The translations under genes and the position numbers were made by a program. A DNA stretch of 59,460 nt from a virus, in IMG/VR virus record IMGVR_UViG_3300033148_005420, positions 1 through 59,460 of that record; one strand, written 5' to 3'. Within the stretch, counting starts at the first letter, position 1. Each line of letters starts with the position of its first letter. The notes beneath the pieces are model-generated. The model ran no database searches, was not told where the DNA came from, and worked only from the letters and a program-made list of their open reading frames with translations. Positions 32,696 through 39,889 of the stretch are shown here, piece by piece.

Positions 32696-33549
32696 TCGTC
32701 CACCTTGCCGCCGTAGAACACCACCTCATCGTAGCCCGAGTCATCCTGTAGTTTGCGCTCAACCATAGCGGCGAGCTGCCCGATTACGTGGCTGTACGGT
32801 CTTGCGGCCATGTGCTTGATCCTGTCAGGGGTTATCCTGATTGGCCATGCCGTATTGCTTACTTGCACTTTCAGTGCCCGCATCTGTAGTACGCCGCACT
32901 TTATGTGCAGCTCCTTCTTGTTCCAGGGGTAGATCCAGGCTCTTTCGTCCATAGGGTTGCGGAATGCCTCCGCTTGTCCTCTTCGATACACCTCCACTTC
33001 ATCTTCAACTTCAACTTCCACTGAATTTTTTACCCTCATATGATTCCCAAGCCATGGCAGAATGCCGATGGTTGCATGCATCTCGCGCTGCCCTTCCATC
33101 CAGTAGACCTCAAACTCCTGACCTACTTCAAATGTCCCAGAGGCCAGCTCCGGCCCTGTGCCGGTCTCGGTGAACTCGGCTTGGCAAAAAATCGACAAGC
33201 ATTTAAAGCGGTCGCCAATACTGACAGCTTCAGTCCCGCACTCTGGGCAGGCGTTGCGCTTTTCGTCTTCCGGTGGCTGGAGCGGGTGGTCAGGTAATGT
33301 CATGGGCTGCTCCTTTTGAGTGTCGATATCCCAGTCTGTAAGATTAGAGGAGCTAACCTTCAAGGCTGATTTTCCACGCCTGGCGATCAGTCCCGTGTAG
33401 GTGTTTCCGCTTCTCTCGATCCCGTATACCGTCCGGGTGATGAAACAGAATCCGTGCCACTTGGTCGGCAGTTTCCCGCCGAAGTATTCCTCGTTGTCAT
33501 CGGCGGTAACGTTTACCTCCGCCCTGACATTCTTTATTTTCTGCGCCAT
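32692..33549 (-). CDS. Unknown protein with zinc ribbon
   Basis: A 285-aa protein. Residues about 100-125 hold a ribbon, ACPECGTEAVS with KCLSIFCQAEF. The rest is beta-rich, with EVEVEDEVEVYRRGQ. First large gene of the recombination operon, overlapping the nuclease gene by four bases. A DNA-binding or recombination accessory role is inference. Confidence 0.6.
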   Translation of the reverse strand: MAQKIKNVRAEVNVTADDNEEYFGGKLPTKWHGFCFITRTVYGIERSGNTYTGLIARRGKSALKVSSSNLTDWDIDTQKEQPMTLPDHPLQPPEDEKRNACPECGTEAVSIGDRFKCLSIFCQAEFTETGTGPELASGTFEVGQEFEVYWMEGQREMHATIGILPWLGNHMRVKNSVEVEVEDEVEVYRRGQAEAFRNPMDERAWIYPWNKKELHIKCGVLQMRALKVQVSNTAWPIRITPDRIKHMAARPYSHVIGQLAAMVERKLQDDSGYDEVVFYGGKVDE

Positions 33550-33575
33550 CGCTTCCTCTGGTTGAATTTTACCGC

Positions 33576-33610
33576 AAACCCAAGACTGCCATAATAGTAA
33601 TCTTGGGTTT
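33576..33610 (-). other. Ten-base-stem hairpin between 33638 and 33549
   Basis: AAACCCAAGA and TCTTGGGTTT pair around a 15-base loop. No T-run on either strand, so probably an mRNA stability or processing hairpin rather than a terminator. Confidence 0.5.
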
Positions 33611-33637
33611 GTGGGTCGGGTTGCCCCGACTTTTGGG

Positions 33638-33823
33638 TTATGCGGGTATCGAGGCTAGTAATGCTTTCTCGTAAGCCTCAAGCAAAGTGCGGCCCCGCTT
33701 GAGGCTGCACTGGAATAGTCCCTGGATATTGCTCTGTAGCAAGGCATCGTCCCTCTCTAAGGCCTGCATGCATTCTTCTTCGTTCGTCGGTATTTCTTCT
33801 AACCATTTTTCATCAGGCTTCAT
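33638..33823 (-). CDS. Small acidic helical protein
   Basis: A 61-aa protein, first gene after the leftward promoter of the recombination operon. Acidic first half (EEIPTNEEECMQALERDD). GGGAAC precedes ATG. Not recognised. Confidence 0.55.
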   Translation of the reverse strand: MKPDEKWLEEIPTNEEECMQALERDDALLQSNIQGLFQCSLKRGRTLLEAYEKALLASIPA

Positions 33824-33872
33824 GATAGTTCCCTGTAGTTAAATTTGCCCAAAACAACCTGCCAGTAAATCC

Positions 33873-33900
33873 ATCTTAACCGATTGGCCGGTGGTGTCAA
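33873..33900 (-). promoter_or_regulatory. Leftward promoter of the recombination operon
   Basis: TTGACA at 33900-33895, 16 bases, TAAGAT at 33878-33873 (minus strand). Confidence 0.6.
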
Positions 33901-33977
33901 TTAAAAGTTTCACTTTGCAACTATTTATTAAAAAAGTACTCTATCTGTATATAACCAGATGGCTTTGCGTTTAAAAT

Positions 33978-34000
33978 AAAAGTTGTATACTAAAACTTTT
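33978..34000. promoter_or_regulatory. Inverted-repeat operator between divergent promoters
   Basis: AAAAGTT and AACTTTT arms with a nine-base centre (GTATACTAA), just upstream of the rightward promoter. Related half-sites (AAAAGTTT, CTTTGCAACT) lie toward the leftward promoter. Confidence 0.45.
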
Positions 34001-34003
34001 TGC

Positions 34004-34032
34004 TTGACTTTGGTAAACAGGGGGGCTATTGT
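34004..34032 (+). promoter_or_regulatory. Rightward promoter for 34074 onward
   Basis: TTGACT at 34004-34009, 17 bases, TATTGT at 34027-34032. It would drive the AT-hook/HU operon. Confidence 0.55.
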
Positions 34033-34073
34033 TCAGGCATACCGGTCGAGATGGAAACCAACTAGAGGAAAAT

Positions 34074-34307
34074 ATGAGCGAGAACCACACTGATTTTTTA
34101 ACTACAGAGATTAATAACCAGGCAGCACAGGAGCGACAAGAGTTCAACTTGTTTGCGATGCTGAAACCGTCAATCCAGAGGGATGGCAATCAGTGGTGCG
34201 TCCTGTATGGCAAGGACTTGCAGGAGGGGATCGCCGGTTTTGGCGATTCCCCGCACCATGCGGTACTAGATTTTAACCACCAGTGGTATCAAAGCGTCAA
34301 GTCTTAA
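34074..34307 (+). CDS. Unknown early protein
   Basis: A 77-aa protein. I start at ATG 34074 with AGAGGAAA upstream. Its end (VLYGKDLQEGIAGFG, FNHQWY) has no recognised motif. Confidence 0.6.
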   Translation: MSENHTDFLTTEINNQAAQERQEFNLFAMLKPSIQRDGNQWCVLYGKDLQEGIAGFGDSPHHAVLDFNHQWYQSVKS

Positions 34308-34365
34308 CCTCTTCGAGCGGGTGGCCATCCCATCCGCTGGGACAGATTAAGAAGAAAGGAGAGCG

Positions 34366-34653
34366 ATGGAGAAAAAAACAATGAAGCAGGCCGCACTAGA
34401 TAGCGGCATCAATTACGACACGTTTAAGAAGTATAAGCGACGAGGTTGCAGTGCTACAAAGTCTTACGAGATTGCCCACATGCTTGCAATGTGGGACATC
34501 CGTAAAAATAACGCAGAACCTCGGGTCGCATTGATAGACCCGGTAATTATACTTAGCCCAATAGGGTTCTGGCGGGAGGTCGTAAGGATCTGCCCAGAAA
34601 TAAACACCAAGGGGCGAGGGAGGCCCAAGAAAGATGATAAGAAAAATGATTGA
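34366..34653 (+). CDS. DNA-binding protein with AT-hook-like tail
   Basis: A 95-aa protein with an N-terminal helix-turn-helix-like stretch (MKQAALDSGINYDTFKKY) and a C-terminal GRGRPKKDDKKND, which contains the GRP core of an AT hook for the DNA minor groove. AAGGAGAG precedes ATG. Its last 20 bases overlap the next gene in another frame within a 71-bp repeat. Confidence 0.65.
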   Translation: MEKKTMKQAALDSGINYDTFKKYKRRGCSATKSYEIAHMLAMWDIRKNNAEPRVALIDPVIILSPIGFWREVVRICPEINTKGRGRPKKDDKKND

Positions 34654-34671
34654 GAAATGGAAGAGGAATAG
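34601..34671 (+). repeat. 71-bp direct repeat across a gene junction, copy 1
   Basis: Exactly repeated at 34818-34888, 217 bases away. It encodes the AT-hook tail and stop of one gene and the first 13 codons of the next, which overlap. Because 217 is not a multiple of three, successive genes fall in successive frames. Confidence 0.9.
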
Positions 34672-34870
34672 GGAGAAGTGGAAGAGGAATAGGGAAAAAC
34701 TTGAAGCATGGGACACGTTGCTCAATGGAGCACAGAGTAATCGGGCTCCAGCAAGAACAAGGGAACTGAGCACTATGGCAGGATTCCAGGCTGCTGTGCT
34801 TAAGATAGATCCAACGGTAAACACCAAGGGGCGAGGGAGGCCCAAGAAAGATGATAAGAAAAATGATTGA
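34634..34870 (+). CDS. Short basic protein with AT-hook-like tail
   Basis: A 78-aa protein starting MIRKMIEKWKRNR, then a second EKWKRNR from a 21-base tandem duplication, and ending in the same GRGRPKKDDKKND as the gene before it. It is bounded on both sides by copies of the 71-bp repeat. It may be an expanded linker product rather than an independently evolved gene. Confidence 0.5.
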   Translation: MIRKMIEKWKRNREKWKRNREKLEAWDTLLNGAQSNRAPARTRELSTMAGFQAAVLKIDPTVNTKGRGRPKKDDKKND

Positions 34871-34888
34871 GAAATGGAAGAGGAATAG
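34818..34888 (+). repeat. 71-bp direct repeat across a gene junction, copy 2
   Basis: Identical to 34601-34671. Confidence 0.9.
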
Positions 34889-35561
34889 AGGGGAGAGAGC
34901 GGTTGCCAAGGCCATTGCGGTGCTGGCAACTGCTCCCAGGGCGGCGGTGTCCATCCCCACTAAACAGGCGTTTTTTGACAATAACGATGCGGTAAGGGTC
35001 GTTATTCAGGATTCGCTGAGTATCCTTGTTCACCGGGGGGACATAGAGGTGGTCACTAACTCTGGTACGGTGTCGTTCTGGGGGAGCGATTCACACCGTC
35101 CGTATTTGCAAGCAGGCGGTGAATTTGCATCTGCGCCGCTATTTACCACAGATGAGGTCGTGCGTAACATATGCGCAAATATCAACATCCAGGCTAAAGA
35201 CCCAGGCGGCGAGGTGTTTTGTATCACTATGTATAACCATGTTTTTCATGACGACTTGTCATGGGGTGATGCAAGGAGGGCCGCCGAGAGCATGACGGCT
35301 GTGATCCGTGATGCGGCCAGTGTGATGCATCACGGAGAAAAAGAGAGAGGTGATAAGGCTACAGGTCGTCTTTATTCATCCCTCTTTCTTGCTGGCGAGG
35401 AAGAGTATAAAAACACGCGCAAGGCCAATACGGCCTTGGCGATTTCCGAGGCTGTCTATACATTGAGAGTGGTTAGCACAGCTCACGAGGTTAGGGAGTT
35501 TTTAATTATGTTGTCTCAGGAACAGCATTTGCCGGTTGATGACCTGGAAGAGGAATGGTGA
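34851..35561 (+). CDS. Unknown protein with shared basic N terminus
   Basis: A 236-aa protein that begins with the same MIRKMIEKWKRNR as the gene before it. The rest is mixed alpha-beta with a helical end (AVYTLRVVSTAHEVREFLIML). No family recognised. The basic start is coded by the 71-bp repeat. Confidence 0.6.
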   Translation: MIRKMIEKWKRNRGERAVAKAIAVLATAPRAAVSIPTKQAFFDNNDAVRVVIQDSLSILVHRGDIEVVTNSGTVSFWGSDSHRPYLQAGGEFASAPLFTTDEVVRNICANINIQAKDPGGEVFCITMYNHVFHDDLSWGDARRAAESMTAVIRDAASVMHHGEKERGDKATGRLYSSLFLAGEEEYKNTRKANTALAISEAVYTLRVVSTAHEVREFLIMLSQEQHLPVDDLEEEW

Positions 35562-35583
35562 TAGCACGACGTATGAGGACAAT

Positions 35584-36153
35584 ATGACTAAAGTTCCGAG
35601 CAAAGTAACAAGGGCCATAGAGGCCCTTGAAATAAGGGTCAATGGCAAAAAAAAGACCCTCCAGGGTGAAAAACTCTCTTACCAGGAGATTGCGATAAGG
35701 GTATATGAGATTCTTGGCGTTGCCATGCTGGGATCCCACCTGTCTGGGCGGGTTTGGCAGATGAAAAAGCATGAATATCCTGCTAAATCGGCCATAGAGG
35801 ACGTTATAACTGCTAGGTACATGTGTTCCCTGGGGCTGATAAGCATCCCCAAAGGTGGAACGTTTGGCATCCATGGGGGTTTTGTTATAACCAGCCCGGA
35901 AGTCAAAAAGACAGTTGGTCGTGACGTTGGCAGGACCAGGCTGCCCCTGTTTACTTGCGGGGCGATGAAAGCAAAGGAGGTGCTGTCCCCAAGTGTCAAA
36001 AGGGAGGCGCAAAGAGAAAATGGCGATGACTCTGGCTGGGGTGACTTGACCGGCGTAAGGACAAGAGATCAGGCCGACAGACTTGCCGGGATGGCAAGCG
36101 GTGGCACATGGGAGCGGAAGTGCCTGGGCAATGGAATAGCGAGGCGGATTTAA
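35584..36153 (+). CDS. Unknown protein
   Basis: A 189-aa basic protein. ATG 35584 follows GAGGAC. Residues 30-70 (SYQEIAIRVYEILGVAML, SGRVWQMKKHEYP) look like a winged helix or HTH; the later part has TSPEVKKTVGRDVGRTR. A DNA-binding role is possible. Confidence 0.6.
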   Translation: MTKVPSKVTRAIEALEIRVNGKKKTLQGEKLSYQEIAIRVYEILGVAMLGSHLSGRVWQMKKHEYPAKSAIEDVITARYMCSLGLISIPKGGTFGIHGGFVITSPEVKKTVGRDVGRTRLPLFTCGAMKAKEVLSPSVKREAQRENGDDSGWGDLTGVRTRDQADRLAGMASGGTWERKCLGNGIARRI

Positions 36154-36186
36154 CCACTAAAAGGCCCATTTGGGCCACGGGAACGA

Positions 36187-36420
36187 GTGAAAATGATCAA
36201 GAAACTTATAACCACACTTATATTGATGGCCACTGGCTTTGCGCTGGGTATCATCTACGGAGAGGCCTTGGCTTCTTCTGATATCAACGGCGGAGCTGGC
36301 CCTGCTAACCAGATATATGAAGAAGCTGCAAAGCGTATTGTAGCATCTGTTAACAGTCAGGAAGAAGAAGAGCCTAAACAGGAACCTAAAGACCAAAAAA
36401 CCAAGGAGGACGGGAAATGA
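36187..36420 (+). CDS. Small exported or membrane protein
   Basis: A 77-aa protein with a signal-type N terminus (KKLITTLILMATGFALGII, then GEALA, a possible cleavage site) and a highly charged Glu/Lys tail. Start GTG 36187 or ATG 36193. A hairpin GGCCC-ATTT-GGGCC (36163-36176) precedes it. Could act in the cell envelope, for example against superinfection; inference only. Confidence 0.55.
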   Translation: MKMIKKLITTLILMATGFALGIIYGEALASSDINGGAGPANQIYEEAAKRIVASVNSQEEEEPKQEPKDQKTKEDGK

Positions 36421-36626
36421 GCGACTTGACCAAGGACCTTTTGCTTGCCGTAGGGATTTTTACCGCATTCTTAATCATTGCGTGCTCCTGCGTGCCTGAT
36501 GAATCTGCCGCCACCGAAGTGCCAGTGATTAAGATTGAGGGCTTAATAGTGGATGACGAGGCTGTACCAGCACCTGCACCAAGGGATATTGATGATGTCC
36601 CGGTGATAACCATAGAGGAGGACTAA
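36417..36626 (+). CDS. Small membrane protein or lipoprotein
   Basis: A 69-aa protein with a hydrophobic segment LLLAVGIFTAFLIIACSC, possibly a lipobox (IIAC), and an acidic Pro-rich remainder. ATG overlaps the previous stop (ATGA). Probably paired with the gene before it in the envelope. Confidence 0.55.
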   Translation: MSDLTKDLLLAVGIFTAFLIIACSCVPDESAATEVPVIKIEGLIVDDEAVPAPAPRDIDDVPVITIEED

Positions 36627-36627
36627 A

Positions 36628-36912
36628 ATGGCATTAACAAAAGCAAATCTAGCTCAGGCTATCTACAAGAATCACCCCCACTTGACTAGATCCCAGGCTG
36701 CTGTAGCCGTGGAAGTTTTCCTGACCACGGCAAAAGAGGCCCTGATCGGCGGCGAAGACCTCCTTTTAAGTGGTTTTGGCAAGTTTAGCGTGAAGGATAA
36801 GAAACTCCGAAAGGGGCGCAATCCTCAAACCGGGGAAGATCTGATTCTAGACGCTCGGAGGGTGGTTACTTTTAAGCCTTCGGGGATTTTGCGGGGGCGG
36901 ATTAATGCGTGA
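36628..36912 (+). CDS. HU/IHF-family DNA-bending protein 1
   Basis: A 94-aa protein of normal HU/IHF length: helix-turn-helix dimer core (residues 1-45), GFGKFSVKDKK in the beta sheet and the arm region GRNPQTGEDLILDARRVVTF with the DNA-intercalating proline in NPQTG. It bends and compacts DNA. GGAGGAC lies before ATG. Confidence 0.93.
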   Translation: MALTKANLAQAIYKNHPHLTRSQAAVAVEVFLTTAKEALIGGEDLLLSGFGKFSVKDKKLRKGRNPQTGEDLILDARRVVTFKPSGILRGRINA

Positions 36913-37309
36913 GGAGACGGCAGTCCTGATCTCATTATTGGTCTGTGTAGCTGTCCTGGCTGGCTATCTTAGCTTGTCGGGGAAATTATCAACCTGGATA
37001 GGAATAGAAATGTCTGTAGAAAGCTACGATTGTGACAAGTGCGGCGAAAACGGGGTGTATAGCGAGCATATCGCATCCTGCGAGAGATGTGGAAACAAGG
37101 TGCGCTCTAACTGTACAACCGTGAGGCCGGATGATCATCCTTTTATTCACCAGCTGGTGGATGACGGAGAGCAGCTAGAGAGCAAGTACTGCCCTTTTTG
37201 CAGTGGTGATTCAGTATCGGATTCCCAGCGGGTTGAGTTTCTGCTTGAGAAGTTTGAGGTTGATCCTGCCGACATGGATCGTGAAATTATAGCCAAGAGG
37301 AAAAAGTGA
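36905..37309 (+). CDS. Membrane-anchored zinc-ribbon protein
   Basis: A 134-aa protein with one N-terminal membrane segment (VLISLLVCVAVLAGYLSLSG) and then cysteine pairs CDKCGEN, CERCGNK and YCPFCSG, two zinc sites. It overlaps both flanking HU genes. The combination suggests a link between DNA or a protein partner and the membrane; no family recognised. Confidence 0.65.
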   Translation: MREETAVLISLLVCVAVLAGYLSLSGKLSTWIGIEMSVESYDCDKCGENGVYSEHIASCERCGNKVRSNCTTVRPDDHPFIHQLVDDGEQLESKYCPFCSGDSVSDSQRVEFLLEKFEVDPADMDREIIAKRKK

Positions 37310-37596
37310 ATAAATCAGAATTAATCCAAGAAATGGCCAAGCAAACTGGCCGCTTGGAGAAGGAAACAGCCGCTGTGGTAAATACGATCCTGGATACCAT
37401 GGCTCAGTCCCTGGCAGAAGGTAACGGCATTGAAATCCGTGGTTTCGGAAGCTTCTCTGTTAAAGAGTATGATGCTTATACTGGCCGAAATCCTAAGACT
37501 GGAGGGAAAGTCGAGGTTGGGGCTAAGAAACTCCCTGTTTTTAAGGTGGGGAAGGGGTTAATGGAAGCGGTTGATGCTGGGAGGAGATCAAAGTAA
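37306..37596 (+). CDS. HU/IHF-family DNA-bending protein 2
   Basis: A 96-aa HU/IHF protein (GFGSFSVKEYDAYTGRNPKT, VFKVGKGLMEAV) starting with GTG 37306, four bases inside the previous gene. It differs clearly from the first copy, so the two could form a heterodimer as IHF does, or serve different roles. Confidence 0.93.
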   Translation: MNKSELIQEMAKQTGRLEKETAAVVNTILDTMAQSLAEGNGIEIRGFGSFSVKEYDAYTGRNPKTGGKVEVGAKKLPVFKVGKGLMEAVDAGRRSK

Positions 37597-37766
37597 TGGG
37601 CCTATACTGCGAACTCTGCAAGAAGAATACAAGCCATGACGAAGCGGTGTGGCTTAGCAAAACAAAAGTAGATATGGATTGTCAAAAAATGACCTTAACT
37701 AGGTCATTTTGCAAGGAATGCGCTGGAGAATTAAAAAAAGCAAGAGAGGAAAAATACGATGAGTGA
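37596..37766 (+). CDS. Small zinc-ribbon protein
   Basis: A 56-aa protein with YCELCKKN and FCKECAGE about 35 residues apart, a zinc ribbon. ATG overlaps the HU stop (TAATG), GGAGGAG upstream. Function unknown. Confidence 0.65.
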   Translation: MGLYCELCKKNTSHDEAVWLSKTKVDMDCQKMTLTRSFCKECAGELKKAREEKYDE

Positions 37767-38034
37767 CCCGAAAAAGCTGAAGGAAATACTGTTCAACACG
37801 AAGTTCGAGGCGGAAAAGCAATTCGCCTTACTCAAGGAAGAAGAGAGACTGAGGAACACAATTGTGATCGACAAGGTAGGTAATCTTGCCAAGCTGCCAG
37901 AGCAAGCCTTAAAGGAAATACATTCCCGCATCGCTGTTATTGATGCGGAGCTGTGCGGGTGCCAAATTAAACTCAACCAGTTAAAAGCGGCTTACGGGCA
38001 TGAGTATACGTCTGATTTGGATCTTAGCTCTTGA
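37759..38034 (+). CDS. Small coiled-coil protein
   Basis: A 91-aa helical protein (FEAEKQFALLKEEERL, RIAVIDAELCGCQIKLNQL). Overlaps the gene before it by eight bases. Not recognised. Confidence 0.6.
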   Translation: MSDPKKLKEILFNTKFEAEKQFALLKEEERLRNTIVIDKVGNLAKLPEQALKEIHSRIAVIDAELCGCQIKLNQLKAAYGHEYTSDLDLSS

Positions 38035-38169
38035 CCGTGACCGAGCCCTTTCTCTTGGAGGTGAGGTTTTTTATTGCCAAGCCAGCAAAAAGGGGCTAAG
38101 GTCTAGCCATACCCATTGACGTGGGGAGCGGTTTGAAAGGCCGGGAAAACGTAACAAATAGTTTTGATT

Positions 38170-38248
38170 AAAGGGTTTTATCATTCATCTGTTCGGGGTT
38201 CTTACGTACCTCACTTTCAGGACAGATGTCGGTAAAACCCTTTTTTTA
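38170..38248 (+). promoter_or_regulatory. Two-tier hairpin with T-run ahead of the antirepressor
   Basis: Outer arms AAAGGGTTTTA (38170-38180) and TAAAACCCTTT (38233-38243) enclose an inner pair CATCTGT (38186-38192) and ACAGATG (38222-38228). Seven Ts follow, then an SD (TTTGGAG) and ATG 38264 only 16 bases later. It is either the operon terminator or an attenuator for the antirepressor. The rest of the 38035-38263 gap holds no gene I can support. Confidence 0.7.
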
Positions 38249-38263
38249 TTTGGAGTTTGCAAG

Positions 38264-39043
38264 ATGCATGAATTAATCAAGGTGAAGGAAAGCAGTATTG
38301 GTGGTGAGCAGGTGAATTCTATTGATGCCCGACAGCTTCATGAGTTTTTGGGTAGCCGCAAAGACTTTTCAAATTGGGTAAAGGCCAAGGTTGTAAATAA
38401 TGTATTTTTCACGGAAGGTCAGGACTATATCTTGCTCACCCGATCGGGCGAGCAAACCGGCAGCGGTGGTCACAATAGAAAAGATTATGCGCTAACAATG
38501 GATACAGCTAAAAAAGTATCTATGGCCGAGCAGACCGAAGCCGGAAACAAGGCCCGTGATTATTTCCTTGAGTGTGAAAAAGTTGCCAAGGGCGGGCTGG
38601 CCCCTGCGGTCGGAAGTAAGAGGGAGGTGTTCGAGCTAGAACTGATTGGCTACGAGCACGCAGCGAGAATTCTCGACATTTCCCAAAACAGCCTGCTGGA
38701 CGGAGTTCATACCGTGTACGAAAACAACGGCGTTTCACCTGCTGCCCTGCCGCAATATACCGAAAAGGTTCGAGTGGTTTGTTCAGCGAAAGACCTGCTC
38801 AAAAAGAATAATTGCGGTGGAATGTCAACAATAGGGTTCAATAAGCTCTTAATCCGCATAGGATATCTTGAGACAAAGACCAGGTTAGGATCAAAAGACG
38901 TAATCAAGCCCTACAAGTCCATTACAGAAAAGGGTCTAAAATACGGGCAGAATGATGCTTTTAGAGGTTCATCTACCCAGACCCAGCCACATTGGTTTGA
39001 AGATACCTTTATGGAGCTTTACGCCCTCGCAACAGCGCAATAA
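38264..39043 (+). CDS. AntA/AntB-type phage antirepressor
   Basis: A 259-aa protein. Residues about 15-110 are an AntA/AntB domain: IDARQLHEFLGSRKDFSNWV, then QNRKDY-like HNRKDYALTMDTAKKVSM and YFLECEKVA. The C-terminal half resembles phage antirepressor C-terminal DNA-binding domains (TIGFNKLLIRIGYLETK, SITEKGLKYG). Such proteins switch temperate or lytic programmes by disabling repressors. Confidence 0.8.
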   Translation: MHELIKVKESSIGGEQVNSIDARQLHEFLGSRKDFSNWVKAKVVNNVFFTEGQDYILLTRSGEQTGSGGHNRKDYALTMDTAKKVSMAEQTEAGNKARDYFLECEKVAKGGLAPAVGSKREVFELELIGYEHAARILDISQNSLLDGVHTVYENNGVSPAALPQYTEKVRVVCSAKDLLKKNNCGGMSTIGFNKLLIRIGYLETKTRLGSKDVIKPYKSITEKGLKYGQNDAFRGSSTQTQPHWFEDTFMELYALATAQ

Positions 39044-39056
39044 TAACTCAGCACAA

Positions 39057-39090
39057 AACCACCTAGGTATCACGCAATGCCCAGGTGGTT
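39057..39090 (-). terminator. Leftward terminator at the end of the late cluster
   Basis: AACCACCT and AGGTGGTT pair around an 18-base loop; read leftward it is followed by TTTTG. It lies where the late leftward genes meet the rightward antirepressor gene. Confidence 0.7.
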
Positions 39091-39097
39091 CAAGAAA

Positions 39098-39601
39098 TCA
39101 CTCCCCACCATACCGTTTCCCATATTCCTTGTCCAGGATGAGCAACCCAGGCGGAACCTTCTCCCCTGCATGATCCATGGCTTGCCTAATCTCGTTAATA
39201 TCCTTCCAAAAATCAGCTTCAAGATCCATGAGGAACTTAGCGCAACCGTGCTCTCCGCCACCGGTCAGCTTCCCGACAGCCCCTTTAATAGCAACCAAAA
39301 CAGCGTTATCTTTCTTACTGATCATATCGAGTACCGCCCCGGCTGTCCATCCTTGCCCGGTTGCCGGAACGCTTTCAGTGGCTTGCAAAACAGGAATAAT
39401 GCCCCCGTGGTCGCAAATATGTTCGTAAATCTTACCAGCATACTCCCGGCGTTCCTTTGCCTCAACACAGGCCATAGCGGAAAGTCCAGGGGCATACTCT
39501 GACCGTAACCAGTAAGAGGCGGCTTGGCAATGCTTTGCGGCTCTGCTTAGCTCAGTGGCGACTATCAGTAACAGCCCGGCAGTTTGTTGATCCATGTTCA
39601 T
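39098..39601 (-). CDS. Ferritin-like four-helix protein
   Basis: A 167-aa protein whose helices resemble the ferritin fold: first helix with ATELSRAAKHCQAASYWL, second with ACVEAKERREYAGKIYEHI followed by CDHGGIIPVL (as in RGG turns of ferritins), and a last helix with FLMDLEADFWKDINEIRQ. The usual ExxH of helix 2 reads ExxE (KERREYA), and the helix-3 ligand is not clear, so iron oxidation is uncertain. Last gene of the late cluster. Confidence 0.45.
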   Translation of the reverse strand: MNMDQQTAGLLLIVATELSRAAKHCQAASYWLRSEYAPGLSAMACVEAKERREYAGKIYEHICDHGGIIPVLQATESVPATGQGWTAGAVLDMISKKDNAVLVAIKGAVGKLTGGGEHGCAKFLMDLEADFWKDINEIRQAMDHAGEKVPPGLLILDKEYGKRYGGE

Positions 39602-39602
39602 G

Positions 39603-39824
39603 CTATTTCCCTTTCTTTTTTAGGCAAAATTCAATCACCTCGTCAATATTATCAACAAACCATTCGGCTGTAATTCCAGAGACAATCAGCTTGCATACCG
39701 AAACAATCCAAATTTTCAACATCCCGGACATTGTGCCTGAGTAATGCTTGTCTGCGGCTTTGTCTAAGATTTTTTTATATTTAGGAAGCAGTGAACACCA
39801 CACCTTGTTGGTCTGTTTTTTCAA
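39603..39824 (-). CDS. Small basic protein
   Basis: A 73-aa basic helical protein with one hydrophobic stretch (MLKIWIVSVCKLIVSGI) that could be a short membrane segment. Not recognised; a small holin cannot be excluded. Confidence 0.5.
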   Translation of the reverse strand: MKKQTNKVWCSLLPKYKKILDKAADKHYSGTMSGMLKIWIVSVCKLIVSGITAEWFVDNIDEVIEFCLKKKGK

Positions 39825-39841
39825 AATCTCCCCTTAAATAA

Positions 39842-39869
39842 ACAGGGCCATTATGGTTATAGGCCCTGT
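39842..39869 (-). terminator. Leftward terminator-like hairpin
   Basis: ACAGGGCC / GGCCCTGT stem with 12-base loop; read leftward it is followed by TTATTTAAG. Lies after the gene at 39890. Confidence 0.6.
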
Positions 39870-39889
39870 TGTTTACAAATGGACTGCTT

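Noticed and set aside
33824-34073. Attachment site or origin in the largest divergent gap
   Set aside because: The gap is explained by two promoters and an operator-like dyad; there is no integrase and no tRNA-like sequence.
34396-34981. Minus-strand frames of 142-177 codons over the 71-bp repeats
   Set aside because: Their similar internal sequences come from the repeat DNA itself; they have no start signal and oppose the well-ordered rightward genes.
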